A stretch of 64,000 nucleotides of DNA from Pseudisothecium myosuroides (GCA_951799445.1 OX637296.1:17794001-17858000); one strand, 5' to 3'; shown: positions 1-13,700, counted from the stretch's first letter. Numbers and translations: made by a program. Notes: a model not told the origin generated them from the sequence alone.

Positions 1-59
1 ACAAAGTTATATATAATAATCAAAATATAATTTTTTTTTAAATATCGAAAAAATAAGTA

Positions 60-1584
60 TTCCCTCTGTCTCAAATTAAATCCTGGATTTTCTAAATTTG
101 CTTGTCTCAAATTAAATTTGGTGTTTTAATGGTTCATGGATATTGCTGAATTGTAGAACTTGAATCACCGGGATTGTGGTAATTGAATTGCAAGAATTAG
201 TCGCCCTTAATCATACAGTCTAGTCAAACTTGAATCCCAGCACTAGAAGAAAATTGTGTTGTACTTGATAGAAACAACATTGTACTCAACCAAAAGTGTG
301 GAATCAATTTTGTTGAGGTCTCCCTTCGTAACGCAAAATTTTGCATTCTAACACAAATTTATGCGTTTTACTTGTCAAATTCTGTGTTGAAATGTTGGAA
401 CGCAAAATTTTGTGTTACAAAGGGAAAACTCGACAAAACCGATTCCACACTTTCTACTAGGTACAACGCAGATTTGACAAGTAAAACACAGTTTTTAACA
501 AGTAAAATGCAGTTTTCTTCTAGTGCAAAATATAATCACACCGAATCCCACATTCTAATCATAGTGACTCCCAAACTCTAATCAAAGTTTTTATTGTTCG
601 ATCAAGTTCTAATCTCAAGCACATGCGATTACTAGTGCGATTACAACTGTTGTACACCTCTTCAATTAGGTGTTCTACACAAAATGGAGTGTTACTGCGA
701 TTACAGTGCTAGATTTGATCATGACTGAATCTAAATCAGACGCTAGTTGCAAAGAACCTGATTAGAAAATGTTGACTTAGATCATCAAAGTGCGATTAAT
801 TAGATGAAACTACGATTATATTGCTAGATTTGCACCTAACCGAACCTGATTGAACAAGAATCAAACTCTAGTTGCAGAGAACCTAATTAGAAAATGTTGA
901 CTTAGATCATCAAAATTCAGTGAACATAACATTGTTAACCAATGCTAGGGGGTTCTTTTTTGCTCCCCTGAAAGGCGGAGCCCCCAACATTACACCACGA
1001 TGCATTGACACAGTTCATTAACAAGCATCTAGTTGGTGCAACCGGTTTCAAGTTGCCACCTACCCGGAATTCCACATGAACTGTTGACTTTGATCATTTA
1101 GCGAATGAAATTGCTCATGAATGACGAGTGACCTGATACAACCCAGCCAACAATGACAACTTGTTAGCCAATAGGATGTTGTAGATTTTAAGTGAACTAT
1201 CATCCAGGTATCCCGGGAGGCATGATCCCTCCTTTGTCAGGGAATGTAGAAGCCTAGTTAGCAATGTTATGGAAGGAGCTGATTGAAGGTGACTGAACTC
1301 ATCTACAGTGAATAAAGAGGACCTTGTCAAAGTAGAATTTATGGGAGTTGGTAACAGGACAACCGGAATTTATTTCACCGGAGCCAATTAAAAAAACAAG
1401 GAAATTGAGAATTTTGCTACGTTTTTTTAACATGGTCTGCTTCACTTTGGAGTTTGAAACTTTTAGGCCTTTTGGAACTAACTAAAAGCTACAAGAACTA
1501 TGCATTCTTGTCCAAATATAAGCAGCTTACGTATTAATCCAACATTTTCCTGGAAACCCTAAATTTAATTCGAGACAGACGGAG
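60..1584. mobile_element. Mariner/Stowaway-like element, about 1.5 kb
   Basis: The left end reads TTCCCTCTGTCTCAAATTAA and the right end is its near inverse (ATTTAATTCGAGACAGACGGAG). TA dinucleotides flank both ends (58-59 and 1585-1586), as expected for Tc1/mariner insertions. The CTCCGTCTGTCTC-type end is typical of plant Stowaway/mariner elements. No transposase frame is visible inside, so it would be non-autonomous. A separate foldback element is nested at 241-525. Family assignment rests on the ends and the TA flanks only. Confidence 0.5.
241..525. mobile_element. Foldback MITE with CACTA-type ends
   Basis: The element starts CACTAGAAGAAAA and ends with the inverse TTTTCTTCTAGTG. Much of the interior is also inverted: a segment around 285-350 containing AACGCAAAATTTTG pairs with one around 395-465. 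The flanking three bases are CAG and CAA, an imperfect 3-bp duplication. CACTA elements make 3-bp duplications and start CACTA, so this is a plausible CACTA-derived MITE. A 69-residue frame inside (372-581) looks accidental. Confidence 0.5.
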
Positions 1585-1589
1585 TATAA

Positions 1590-3170
1590 AACATTTATCA
1601 AAAAAACTTTGATTAGATACAATATTTTCTACCTTTTTACTTCAAATATATTCATAGAAAATTCAAAAATGCCAATTTTAAAGATAGTTTTAAAAACATA
1701 TTTTCATACTTTAAGTTAGGCTATATGTTTTTTTTTTTTTTAATTTGTTTGTTACGATGAAATCTCCAGAACCTTGCGTCTTCCGGTTGCATTCTTGGTA
1801 CGGTCAAAAAGCCCAGGGTTATATAGGCTTTGTTTTGTGGCATTTTAACTCACAAAAGAAAGATATTAAATTTAAAAAAATTTATGAATTAAAAAATTAA
1901 AAATTTATGAAAAATACAATGTAAAGATGTAAAATTAAAATCATTTCAAAGACAATAATATTTAAATTAAATAGCAAAGCAAAAAAGTGCCCATTTAAAA
2001 GCTAAAAATTAATCTAAGGAGATTAAATTTCTTGAAATATTTTTTTGGTAACTTTTCCTTGAAAGACAAATGGAATTGGCATCTAATCCAAGTTGTTTCA
2101 ATAAAAAGATCACCAATTCATTACTAACATTGCTATGTGGAATCAAAGCACAAAAAAGAGACCTAGGTAATTTAAGATACTGCTCAAGGACTTGTTAGAA
2201 ACTCTTTTGCAATTACAATCGCCAAAGAACCCTATCCTAACAATCTTAGACAACTACTAATACTTAAAAAAATTGCATTGTTACGGCACTAATTGTGGTC
2301 AAAATTAAAAAGTTAGAAAATGATGATGAAGGTAAACAAATTGCCCAAGTATATAAATGCCTTGATATCTAGATAATGTTGAAGAAGGGTGGAGATTTTA
2401 AAGAGCATAGAATTCTAAGCTAGTGATACTTGGGTCTCTAAATTAATATTGAAGCATCCAAAAATATATACTCAAATGGAGAATTATCCATACTTTGAGT
2501 CCAAGAAGTGTGGCCACTTCATTATCTTGAAAGCCCAATCTCTTAGATTCCTAAATTTTTGGAACTCACCATCATGAAACATTTAATCCCATTCAATTTC
2601 ATATGGCATTGATGCCATTGCTACTAGAACATCCACAATAAATAAAATGATGTATTATATAAAAAATAACAAAGGAAAAAAAAAAAATTAGATAGATAGA
2701 GTCTCCCTTCTAATGAAGATGTAGTATTAGTGTTACTCTTTTTAAGCTTTGAATCACAATGTGGGACCCAAGATGAATATACTCTTAATTTACACCAACT
2801 TAGAAAAATAGATTGGAGTTATTTCTCTTCATTCTAAAAATATTTTGGAACTTAATAAAAGGAATTCCGACTCTCAAAAATTCAAAAATTCAATAATGAT
2901 TCCAACACAACATGGAAATTTGATCTTTAGAGCATCCACAATTGAGCTGCAATAAAAATAAAACAATGGTTACAATGGTTTAGGATTTAGGGTTTAGGGT
3001 GGATCCAACTAGGGTAGATCCAACTATTGTGGGGTAGTTAATACACTTTGGAAATTTACTACCATTGTATCCTTCCTCTCATGTAAGTGATAGGCTTAAT
3101 TGGTAAACCTCCTTCAAGCGGCGTAGTTTGTAACTCCTGTGCCTTTTACATTTCTAGCCATAATTGTGGG
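1590..3170. other. No gene seen; AT-rich intergenic
   Basis: No conserved coding frame is visible. Poly-A/T runs are frequent. A short telomere-like stretch (TTTAGGG units) lies at about 2980-3001. Confidence 0.5.
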
Positions 3171-3173
3171 GCC

Positions 3174-3433
3174 ATTAGGAAAAATTTCAGCCCTCAACAA
3201 GGCCGTGAGTCTTGCACCCCCGGTGCATTTAGAGAAAAATAGAAAAAAAGGAATTTTTTTTTTGAAAATTTGAAAAATGATGTGGCACTACTAGTGCCAC
3301 ATCAATGCCACTTTAGATTGGAAAAAAATTGATATTAAAAGAAAATCATTTTTTTTCCCTTCCGTTATTGCATCTCGGGGGGGCCGAAAATAAAAAACTA
3401 GCAGCCTTCTTGAGGGCTGAAATTTTTCCTAAT
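3174..3433. mobile_element. Inverted-repeat (MITE-like) element
   Basis: About 30 bp at the left end (ATTAGGAAAAATTTCAGCCC onward) is repeated inverted at the right end (ending GGGCTGAAATTTTTCCTAAT). The interior holds a near-perfect 25-bp palindrome at 3279-3303 built on GATGTGGCACT. No target duplication is obvious. It has no coding capacity. Confidence 0.5.
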
Positions 3434-4834
3434 GTTCTCATATAAAATTTTGCCAGATTGGGGACCAAAAAGGTGATATAATACTATTCAAAATTCCCAA
3501 TTGAGCCATTCCTCCATAATGACTTTTTAACTGTAGACTATCGACTTGTAGCTTTGGGTTAATACTTTGGAATGGGAATGCTGTTTAAAAAATCTTCAAT
3601 GGTTGAGCATTACACTAACAAGGTACATTACTCTTATGAATGGTCTTATGGTCCGTCTGTTTTTCGTGCGGCCTATGACATTTTGCTAGATTCAATGGCA
3701 CCTCACCTTTTGAAACCTAACAACTTCCATGTTGGACAAGGTTGCTATATCCACTCACTATAGAATCTAACTTTCTTCTTTTTTCCTTCTTGAGAACTGG
3801 TACGTACTAGGATGTTGCTAGCTACATGTGCTAGAGCGGTTGCTTCCATCGTGGTGTTGATTTCCAAGATAGAAAGGATAATGAAGGACACAACAACTAT
3901 ACTAAGGGTTGCTTTACACCAAGACGTTAGGCCAATATTTGTGTAAAAGGCCCTAAATCTTTACTTGTAATTGGACAAAAAGGCAAAAATCAGTCCAAAT
4001 CCCTTTACACCTAGAAGCTAGGCCAATTTGGTGGAATGACTTTTTTATTAAAAAAAATATGATTTAACATTGCCCATTCCAAGCTCAATGAATTGGGTGC
4101 ACCTAGAATGTAAGGTCAATTCTTGGCCTTAGGGCCAATGTCAAATTTCAATTAAAATTTTTTTGGAAAATATTATTTTTCAATAGATGAGATCCATTAG
4201 ATTTTGTGTAGTTGGCCTTTGGGGGAATTGGCCTAACTTCTAAGTACAAAACAACCTTGAAAGGAAAGAAAGAAAGGCTGAAATTTTTTAAGTTTTATTG
4301 AATTGGCCCAGCTTCTTGGCCTCAAGGCTTTTAGATATGGAAAAATTGGCCTGTGTTATAATCTTACTCTAATGAGTAGTTGAAGACGTCCGTAAGCCTA
4401 AAAGAGGCTAAAATTTTGTACAATCGACTTCAAGGGAAATTTTCTTGGCCTCTAAGTATAAAGTGGTTTTAAATATCGTATGCAAGAGGTTTCAAGTACG
4501 GTACGGTGGCTATCATCTATATTCTTGTTGCATGGTATCCATCGGAGCTACTTCAAACCAATCTGCTTGATCAAAATTTAAACCTACATTTATATCGTTA
4601 AGGGAGACATGCCCATTTCCATCCCTTAAATAATTCCTCCCTCATATACCAATGGTGCACATTTGCTTTCCAAAATGTACTCTATTGGTACGTGAAGATG
4701 AAAATGAGTATGTCTACCTTACTATTCTTTATGAAGTCAGCCATTGGAGATGCTCGAAGTCCATAGCATGGACATGACAAGTTGGCTGCTCCAAGTAAAG
4801 CCTTCAATTCGAACGAGGTTTATTTTTATTTTTT
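3434..4834. other. No gene seen; repeats and a short unexplained frame
   Basis: A 63-codon open frame at 3572-3763 (+) has no recognisable motif and no splice context that would place it in a gene. A diffuse inverted repeat lies at about 3903-4258: left side near GACGTTAGGCCAAT, right side near ATTGGCCTAACTTC. It may be another MITE. The rest is AT-rich without signals. Confidence 0.35.
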
Positions 4835-5057
4835 GAGAATGTACTGGGATGGCAATCACTTAAAAATAATTTAGTGAAGCATTGTATGTCTACATTGATT
4901 TCATCCATCTTTTGGACCAAAAAACACTTTTCAGTTGCTTTCGTGAATTTTTTCGTCCAAATTAGGCAAATTCATCCACATTTCAAATAGAAATGAAATT
5001 TCTGTGGGAAAAAAAGACTACTTTTATTTGGCAAAAAGTAGAGATTGCAATCTGGCC
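4835..5057. repeat. Dispersed repeat R1, copy 1
   Basis: About 220 bp shared in direct orientation with 23064-23291. Both copies contain ATCCATCTTTTGGACCAAAA, then AAAAAGACTACTTTTAT, and end CAATCTGGCC. This copy ends about 150 bp before the bL33 start codon, so it may contribute to that promoter. Confidence 0.6.
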
Positions 5058-5084
5058 AGGGACTTCCGAAACTGGGTCCTGTGA

Positions 5085-5144
5085 TTAGGGTTTCTGCACG
5101 TTCGGTGCACCTTCAGCAGAGGTGGGTTTCAGGGTTTAGGGTTT
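5085..5144 (+). promoter_or_regulatory. Two telo-box motifs upstream of the ribosomal protein gene
   Basis: TTAGGGTTT, the reverse complement of the plant telo box AAACCCTAA, occurs at 5085-5093 and 5136-5144, about 120 and 70 bp before the bL33 ATG. Telo boxes are known to be enriched near the start of plant ribosomal protein and other translation genes. The sequence match is direct; function here is inferred. Confidence 0.55.
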
Positions 5145-5204
5145 TCGCGTTGCATCGTCTCCACGCGGAGGTGCGATTGTGCAATTAGGGGAGCAGCAGC
5201 AGCG

Positions 5205-5378
5205 ATGGCGAAGGCCAAGGGCGGATCCATCTTGGTGCGTCTCATCTCGGCTGCCGGCACGGGCTTCTTCTACGTGAAGCCCAAGAACCCCCGCAAGCTC
5301 ACCACCAAGCTGGAGTTTCGCAAGTATGATCCCGTCGTCAACAAGCACGTACTCTTCACCGAAGCCAAGATGAAGTAA
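5205..5378 (+). CDS. bL33-type ribosomal protein, probably mitochondrial large subunit L33
   Basis: A 57-residue basic protein beginning [20 protein letters not shown] and containing [12 protein letters not shown], the hallmark of the bL33 family. bL33 is a small 50S-type ribosomal protein located near the E site. The body matches the short plant mitochondrial form: it lacks the zinc-binding cysteines of some bacterial L33s, and the tail ([11 protein letters not shown]) is typical. The length fits the family (about 50-60 aa). It is a single uninterrupted exon, and the ATG is the first in frame after a stop-rich leader. A tandem duplicate of the last 17 codons and the 3' flank follows immediately (see 5328-5912). 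Because it lacks a long presequence, targeting cannot be read directly. The mitochondrial assignment rests on similarity to plant L33m. Confidence 0.88.
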   Translation: MAKAKGGSILVRLISAAGTGFFYVKPKNPRKLTTKLEFRKYDPVVNKHVLFTEAKMK

Positions 5379-5912
5379 GGAGGAGTCCTAGTGCTCCTTC
5401 TTGCTGCCAGTACGTAGTTGCTCTGTTCTGGAGTTCGTGTCCACGGTTCCAGGGTTTAGGGTTTAAGGTTTTGAGGATTTCTTGGAAATGTGGTATGTTA
5501 ATTGTTCCCATGACTTCCACGCCGCTTCTTCTGTCGTCTTGTCTGTGTTTTGGGTTTTCTGTGCAACCCATTGTTGTCTTGGTTGCGGAAATTGTGGTTT
5601 TCATCTGCTTTCGGATTATTTTGTTCGACCCCGTCGTCAACAAGCGTGTGATCTTCACCGAAGGCAAGATGAGTTTAGTAAGGAGTAGTCCTAGTGCTCC
5701 CTCTTGCTGCCAGTAAGTAGATTCTCTGTTGTGCAGTTAGTTTCCAGGGTTTAGGGTTTAAGGATTTCTTTGAAATGTGGTGTGGCTATGGTTCCTATGG
5801 CTTCCACGCCGCTTCTTTTGTCCTCTAGTCTATGTTCTGGGTTTTTTGTGCAACCCAGAGTTGTCTTGGTTTTGGAAATTCTGTTTTTCATCTGCTTTGG
5901 GATTATTCTGTC
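5328..5912 (+). repeat. Tandem duplication (about 299-bp unit) of the bL33 3' end
   Basis: Unit 1 runs 5328-5626 and unit 2 about 5627-5912. Unit 1 starts inside the bL33 CDS at the codons for DPVVNK. Unit 2 repeats that coding tail as DPVVNKRVIFTEGKM but loses the stop at the matching place and reads into the flank. The following non-coding sequence (GGGTTTAGGGTTTAAGG, TTCCACGCCGCTTCTT, TGTGCAACCCA) recurs in both units. Unit 2 has no start codon of its own, so it is a partial gene copy and not a second gene. Confidence 0.85.
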
Positions 5913-7714
5913 ATGGTGATACCTAAAGTGAGGCTTGCATCCAGCTTGACGTATCTAACGAATTGTGAAGGCAGGTTTCTCAAACTTAGGTTCGTGGACT
6001 TTCTTTGATTAAATTTGGTAGTAGAGTCGAAGACTTTCTCATCAACTGGTCGCACCGCTTGTGGATGTGCAGGTAAGAGAATCAGCGACCCATTCACCGG
6101 ATTGTACGAGATCAGCTTTCGTGATAAAGTTAGAAACGATAGAAGTACACTTGAATTGACGAAAGGAACTGCCTATGTGATGTCGAAGTGTACATCCTTC
6201 TCAGCAAATTTTTGCTGTAGGTGCGTCAGTGGGGATCTAGTGTGGAGGACCCACTTTGTCGTACAATGTAGAATCAAGCATGGAAAAGGTTCCGTATTGC
6301 TGAAATCCAAGAAGAAACGTAAACATACCATTAAATACTATAAACATCCCTTTTGTGCGATTTGTCCATGTTGTGCACCTCGTAGTGTGACATTCCCTAC
6401 CGTCTTGTTTTATATTTGCATTACCATCTTGCTCCAATTCTCTGCGACCAAGATCTCGCACACCTCAAATGATAACTTTGGATTTGTATTGTTTAAAACT
6501 GTATAGAATGATTTCTTCTTTCTGTTGATTTATTTGTTACCTTCCTTGAAACTTCTTAATTGATTTATTCAACTTTCTTTACCCTTCTAGAAGTTATTTT
6601 GTGGAATGTGGATACGGAAGTGACCACTTTGGCCATTGGGCTAAATGCCATTTGATCTTTGCATAATATTTTTAAACAATTTAGCTGAGTCTTACTTAAT
6701 ATGAAGAGAGCCTGGGTATCTTGGAAACCATGTTTCCTCAATGGATGAGGTGGCCTAACCCTGTTCGACACAAAGGGTGATTCCTTGACTTGAGCCTATA
6801 TTTTTAGGCCTTCAATAGTGTTTTCTTGAGCCTTCAATTGCAGATAGGTGTTGGTTTAAAAGATTATGCTGTGGTGGTGGACACCACAACTGGTTTAAAT
6901 AAGGTGACAACACCTAAAATTGTATAAATAAGGGTTTGAACATGGTTCCTATGGTTGAAATAATAGGTTTCATTGGGTTTTGAAATATAAGGGATTCTAG
7001 ATTCTCTTAGAATACATTTTTTGAATGTCTTGTGAATAATTTATAATTTTTTCCAATATTGGGTATGCATGTATCCAAAATCAACCCTAGACTCTCATAA
7101 ATAGTTTGTACATTTTAGGCATTAATCTCTATGGGTAAGTTCCAGAAGCATTGTTGCAATTGGGTGCAGGTACTTTACACCAAAGTCCTTACAACCAAAG
7201 TCCTTACAAGGTTTATCTGAACAATTAAGCTGTAACACAAATTACTTTGTACGGAGTACTATGTGTCTTCATATGATCTATTTGTTTGAAGAGTGAGAAC
7301 AATCTTTCTTCACAGGTGGCAGGTCACTATGGAAATATAAAATGGACAAGCGAAAAACATCATCATTCATTGGACACTTTACTTCACATGAACTCTGTTG
7401 GTGGCTGGACCTGTTGCTCCAATTCAGTAACTAAAAACAAAGAATATTCATGAAGTGATCCTTCAGTAGATTAATAGTACCACACCTATGGCTGAAATGA
7501 TGTCACCTGGTGTAATCGTGGCCCGAAAATGCCCAACAATACCTTCCTACACTATTTGTACAAAGCCCTCCCTGTAAAGGAGCATCTGCTCATATGTCCT
7601 ACACGACCTGGAAGGAAAACCGACACTCCAACAAGCTTATTGTAACGTGAGACTACCTCTACTGCAGTAGCCTCTCAAGAATGGCTAATCGAAGCAACCA
7701 ATGCAACAACTAAA
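5913..7714. other. No gene assigned between bL33 and SCYL2
   Basis: A 163-codon frame (6015-6506, +) begins downstream of bL33 but shows no family motif. It has ordinary AT-rich composition and could be untranslated transcript. The tail-to-tail arrangement of bL33 (+) and SCYL2 (-) means both 3' UTRs probably lie here. A motif ACGGAGTAC at about 7252 resembles the edge of a mariner-type MITE, but no partner end was found. Confidence 0.4.
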
Positions 7715-10700
7715 CTATAGCAAATCCAACAAAGGAGGTTGCTCACTTGAATTGCTCTTTTTATGTCTAGCCTGTGAAGGCTGAATTGGACGGATCGGGT
7801 TCCTACCTCTCCCTTTCCCTAAGCCCGAAGCAATGGGAGGAGGAGGAGCCAACTTCAATGGTGCGTCTTGCCGTTTCGGAGACGAACTGAAGAAGTCACC
7901 AAAATCAGTAGAGTCTTCCTGTGGCTTTGGCATGGTCCAGTCCCTGGCATTGAGCATCGAATTCGAGTTTCCCTTCGAGGTCTTGAGGTTGCTGAGGCTT
8001 TGTAAATTTGAAGAAACGGATCCACTATTCCAGCTTGATTGAGTCGAAGTACTACTGCTCTGAGGTAATGGCCAATTCGAGAATGGATCACTGCCATCAC
8101 TAGCTTGGGTTGCACTTTGATAGCCGCCAAGAGAACTCAAATTTGGGCTACTGAAGCCCGAACCCATGCCACCAAGATTAGAAGCCTTGGTACTAAGGTT
8201 TGAGGCAATAGGCGTTTTGGTCATAAGGTTAGGAGCAGATGTGGGTGGAGGCCACTCGAATGATAGAGCTGGTTGATGCTGAGGCGGTGGAGTAGACACT
8301 ACTGAACTTGTAGGGGCAGGGGCAGGGGTAGGGGTTGGGGCAGTTGCGGCCTTTTTAGGGAACAGGCCATTGTCAGTAGCGCTGTTAGCCTTTCTTGCTG
8401 CGTTCCAATCAGCATCCCATGAATTGGGGTCGCCTATGCCATTCCCAGTTGCCTTCACACTCTCTTTTGCGGGACCACTCAGAGCCATTGTCTTCATATC
8501 AAGAGAAACAGGTTCCACCTCGTTCACAACAACACCTCGCTTTTCCTCTAATTTCCTGCCAATAAGTGCGTGTTATTTTCGAAAAACAGCATAATCATTG
8601 GGTGAAACTTCCACGCACTTCTAAATTCGAGAGAGATATAAGCCTGTCGGATGTTGAATGGAAATTATACAATAGCAGATATTAGGAAGGCCCGACAATC
8701 AGAAAGTGCAGAATGAACTGTTTGGAGTAGAATAGCTATCAGCAAACAGAGACATTGATCACACATGGACAAAAATGAGGACCAGGGGGAAGAACTAAAG
8801 ATGGTCAGATTTACCTTAGAATCTCTTTCACAAAGTGCATGTATTTTGCAAATTGTTGAAGGTTCAACTGCTGAGCAGTGAGCAGAGGGCAAACGAGTGG
8901 AAGCAAATATTCTGCAGCGTACTCAACACCCATCTGACGGCATAGAACAAGAATAGTCAGTAATAACATATGACAAATGTAACTCAGAACACTTAAAAAA
9001 CAGCATTGGTAACAGGCATTCTGTGTATCCACAAAAAGATGGCCTGATTCATTAGAAACCACCGACTATTCATAAAGGAAAACGCCATACAAATTGGAAC
9101 AGGTAAAATGCCTTCATTAATGCCTATTTTTTCGACTACTCTTAGAGACACAACTTTGCAATCCAGTTGGTGATTTAGGCACCTGAAAAATCAAGACATG
9201 CTTATGGCAGAACATCAAACCTGTTTGTGTATGGCAGACACAACCCCAAGAGAACACATTAGGGTGGGAGCAGAATGGTCAACAGCAGTGCAACGCTGAA
9301 GAGTCTGAAGCACTTCTTGTATTGCCACTTTGTCCAGGCGTGGAACAACCTCGCCTAGGCACAACAATGCATTCACACGCACCTGTATCCCATTCAGCTT
9401 CTGTGTTAATTCAAATACTACTGATTTTGTACGATGCAATGTCAATCCCTTGAAAAGCAGGATATATATTCTCAGCTGTACAAGGAGATAAAATGACAAG
9501 GCGAGGAACAAGGGTTTACTGATAACTAAGGAACTTGCAAATTGGTGTCTAATTCGCTCCAATTAAAACTAAAGTGCAGTATTAGTTTTAAAATTTAAAG
9601 AATTTTATCGCACACTTATTATATCAATACAGATCTGGTAAAGCAAAGGCAGGTCCATACTGCTGCCATCGTGGTCTTGAGAGCGAGACCATGAACGCGG
9701 GGCAAAATTGATTGCCTCAACACCTGCACATACAAAATTCCACCAAACATCAGCACGTCAATGCTCATAGACAGAAATACACTACAATACCTACACCAGC
9801 CAAAACCAAACCTCTCAGATGATGATTGCAACCAATTGCAATGTCAAAGAAAGACAGCTACTTCTGTCTTGACGGTCTATCCAATCCTCGAAAGATGTAC
9901 GATTTAACATAGATTTCAAAAAATTCAATTCTGAAAAGAATATTCTACTCCAGGCCAAATTGACCATTGTCTAGGCCCATAGAGTGATCAAAATGTACAC
10001 GAAGACAAGGAGAGGACAGTAACTGTAAAATCCAGCTGCTTGGTTAGGGTCATAGTGCGCTTCAGGACTTCCTCTTGCATTCGAGCATCTGGATCCTCAA
10101 AAGCACGGATCACCATAGGCACCACATGGCCTGCCAAGGCATCTGGTCCTGCCTGCAAATCAAATGAAAGGGAGAGTTCAACATTAAACTTCGTCATGTG
10201 GCAAACTAAAACTATGCCAAACAATTGTCCAAGACCCTTCAACAAAAATCGGTCTTTTTTGCTCCACAACCCATTCCAAACAGAAAAATAGACAATTTCC
10301 TTCATTAAATTAGAGTTACAGTAAACAATGCGAAAATACACAGAAGAAGCCTACAATGTACAACACAAACTATCATAATCCAACAAAGAATACCTTATTG
10401 ATGAGGAGGCCAGCGTGCTTAACAAGCAACAGTAAAGCATCTCCTGTGGCGGTGCTAAGAACAGGCAAAAGTGCTGGGAGTGTTGCAGACTGGAAATCCA
10501 CAGCGTCCTGCAACACACGACAAAGACGTGAGTTAAAACTCCTTACGCAAGACTGAGCATCCAAGCAGCACTGACAGCATATTTTATATAGAAAAAGAGG
10601 AGCTTATTCTTAAAAAGAAGAATTTAGCTTCTGTAAAATTGAGGTCACAAACAGGTGCATACCTGCGAGTCTGCTATAGTGAGCACCATGGGGAGCACCA

Positions 10701-13700
10701 TTGGCAGCATCACCTCATTCCGAAGCTCCGCACACAATGGCGGCAGGACCTTCATCCCAGGAATCGAGTTGCATCTAGATTAGAAATGCCCCAGAAAGTT
10801 CACATGACATGCAACACCCTAGAACAAAATCCTATATCGTACGGTCTAAATAACAGTCAGTTGCAAAATATAACCAAACAACTAATGACAGTAAATAATA
10901 GAACCGTAATTCCAGAGGAAGGCCAAGGTACTCAGGTTGTTGTCAACATTCACATAAACATACCTTGTAACGTAATATACGAGCATCGAAGTTGGTCCAG
11001 TCCTCAGACATAGCTTTCAAGTATTGAGATTTTTCCATATTGTCCCTTTCCTGTACATCCGGCAGAGGCCTCATGTAAGTATAGAATTCAATCCAATAGC
11101 GTCCATTTGCAAGATACTCTTCTAAATATTTTCACGTGTACAACAGAGCATGTAGGTCGTAAGAATGTCGGCCATTCTTCATGAACTCAAAAGATAAAGT
11201 GACGATCGAAAGAGATTCCACTAATATTAGAAACTACCCTACCATATATTTCAAGGCACATGTGTCTCAGCTAGAAGTATTTACCAACATGTGATCTAAG
11301 AACCGCAACGCGAGCAACCCAAAGTCCTCCCGAAAAAAAGGAGAGGCTGTAAAATCAAGTTCAAAGTCTCCATAAGTATCATATTCCTCATAAAATGTTA
11401 ACTGTTACGCATGACAATCTGATCAAGTTGATCTGAAAGTAAGTATATTTTATATAAAGCAAATCTGAGGATTGAGGACAAGCGATAACGAGGAAATAAA
11501 AGATCCAGTACAGATCACGGAAAGTCTTTGCACTTGTATCAATTAAGCAATGCAAAAGAACAAAAAAACATTTAGGTAGGAGCAAGGATGAGGACATTCC
11601 CCACTAATAAACTTACATGTGAAGTCAAGAGGACGAGTTCTGGAATGCTCATTTAAAACGAGCATCCGCTTCAAGTCTGAAGCAATATCCGCTGGAACAT
11701 TTGTGAAACTTTCGTTTGGAAAGTATGAAACCTTGCTTATATACTGCAGCCACCAAATTAAGTGCAGATCAAATGGTTGCCACGTAAAAATAAAAGTTTG
11801 ACCATGTCATGCAGTGATAATAATTGAATTCTTTTGGACATTTCTGAGTAAGAGCAAACTCAGAAACAGAGGGCAACCCTCACGAAGGAGCAGATGTATC
11901 GAGGCATGAAAATAATTACTAACAAATGCAAATAATATTGCTATTCACAGTCACCATGATCAAGCAGAACATCATACCGTTTGCAGATTGTTATTGCACT
12001 GAAGGAGTGACTGACGGGACAGAAGGTGATATGCAAGCAATCCAAGGCTGAACACGTCTGAAGATGCAACGGGGGGACCAGCTCCTTTTCGTGTCAGCTC
12101 GGGTGCTATATAATCAAGTGGTGGTTGCAATGGCATAATCACATCATCCACATCATAGTCCTGCAGAGTAGATCCTCAATCGACAAATATGAGAGTTGCA
12201 GTAAATGCGTAGGCGCATCTCAAGTACAAACAAAAGATGGGGTGAGTATTCACTGTTGGCTTAGATGAATCTATCTCGTGAGGAGATATCCATTTGGAAA
12301 ATTCAGTAATAACATTAATCATGCGAGAGAATTGACGAAAGACAAAAGACAGGTCCAAGGGCCATAAGACATTACTGGGTAATGAAAGGCAGGTCCCCCA
12401 CTCGGATCAGCCCCAGACTGGTCTAGGCCGATAGAGAATCCAAATCCAGCAAGTTTCCATGCTCCACTAGCCGTGATATAAACAGACTGTCACAGCAAAT
12501 GACGAGATATTTTCACACGTCCTTTCTGTAACATATAAACTGACCGTTGAGAAACATCAAGATGAACAACATTTGAATCACTACTCTCCAGTAACTGAGA
12601 CACTTTCAAATAACTCAAAAATTTGAAAGTAGAAGTCAAAGACTATATACGACTTGGTACAAGCAAATAAATATCTCAAGAACTGCATGAAGTAGCTTGA
12701 TGAAGCTAATTCCAATGGCATGAAACGGTCCATTAGCGACCAACACTCGAACAGATAGGAACTGATGACATCGCTACGAGAATAGATCACTGACCTCTGG
12801 TGAGATGGCTCGGTGAAGAAGACGAGCATTGTTGTGAAGAAATTCTAGTGTTTCCGTCAGCTGCAACAAACCGTGCTTCATCTCAAGCTCACCTAGCTCC
12901 TTCACAAAACCAACACCCACATTCATTTCCATGAGTATCGAGCTATCATTGCATTCTTTACCAATACAGCAAGGGTTCCTTCTAAAATCTACTCCACATG
13001 GGACAAGAAATGTGAACAGTAACACATATTAAGCTTTCTTCCAAGACACCTTCCCTTTCAAGCATCCACCAACGTAAAGTTGCAAATCTAGGCATATTCG
13101 GCACTACATTAATCTAAGCAAGGGACAACTCAAGCCTCAAAAAGAATGTTATGTAACAAAATTAGGCTATTGAGATGAGGTTTCCCAGCTCTAGATATAC
13201 ATCAACAAACCGTGAGGCTGCAAAGATGCTAAGCACTTACCAGATCTTTCAGTTCACTGGGGACTTTAGCAATATTGTCACATCGCCCCAACACGTTAGC
13301 AATCGAAGCAAAGATGGGCTCCGTGACCATGGCCATGGCTGCCTTGCTTTCATCCAGCGCTTGTATTACACGCACTACACCTGGATGTCGTAAACGCATC
13401 AGCTGTGCAGCATCTTGCCGAACTAGGTCCAAAAATGCATCCTCCGCAGCCCTGCAAATAAACACACAAATGGGCTCAAATTCCGTGGCGCTGGAATCTC
13501 AAACCCATATATGAACACTATCGTCTGTCTTGTTTACCCCGCCCCAGTACCACCCAAGCGGTGGAAACCCTAAAAATCGTGCAAAATGGTGAAGAAATCA
13601 AAGAAAGTGTATTCACGACTTGAAATTGGTTCAAAAATTACTTTCAAGTCGAAAACCTTCAAAGTAAGGAAGCGTTTTCATGACTTCAAATCGGTTTCAG

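Noticed and set aside
2979..3001. Interstitial telomere tract
   Set aside because: Only about three imperfect TTTAGGG units; too short to indicate a former chromosome end.
6015..6506. 163-codon plus-strand frame downstream of bL33
   Set aside because: No domain, no homology recalled and ordinary AT-rich composition; more likely 3' flank or UTR than a gene.
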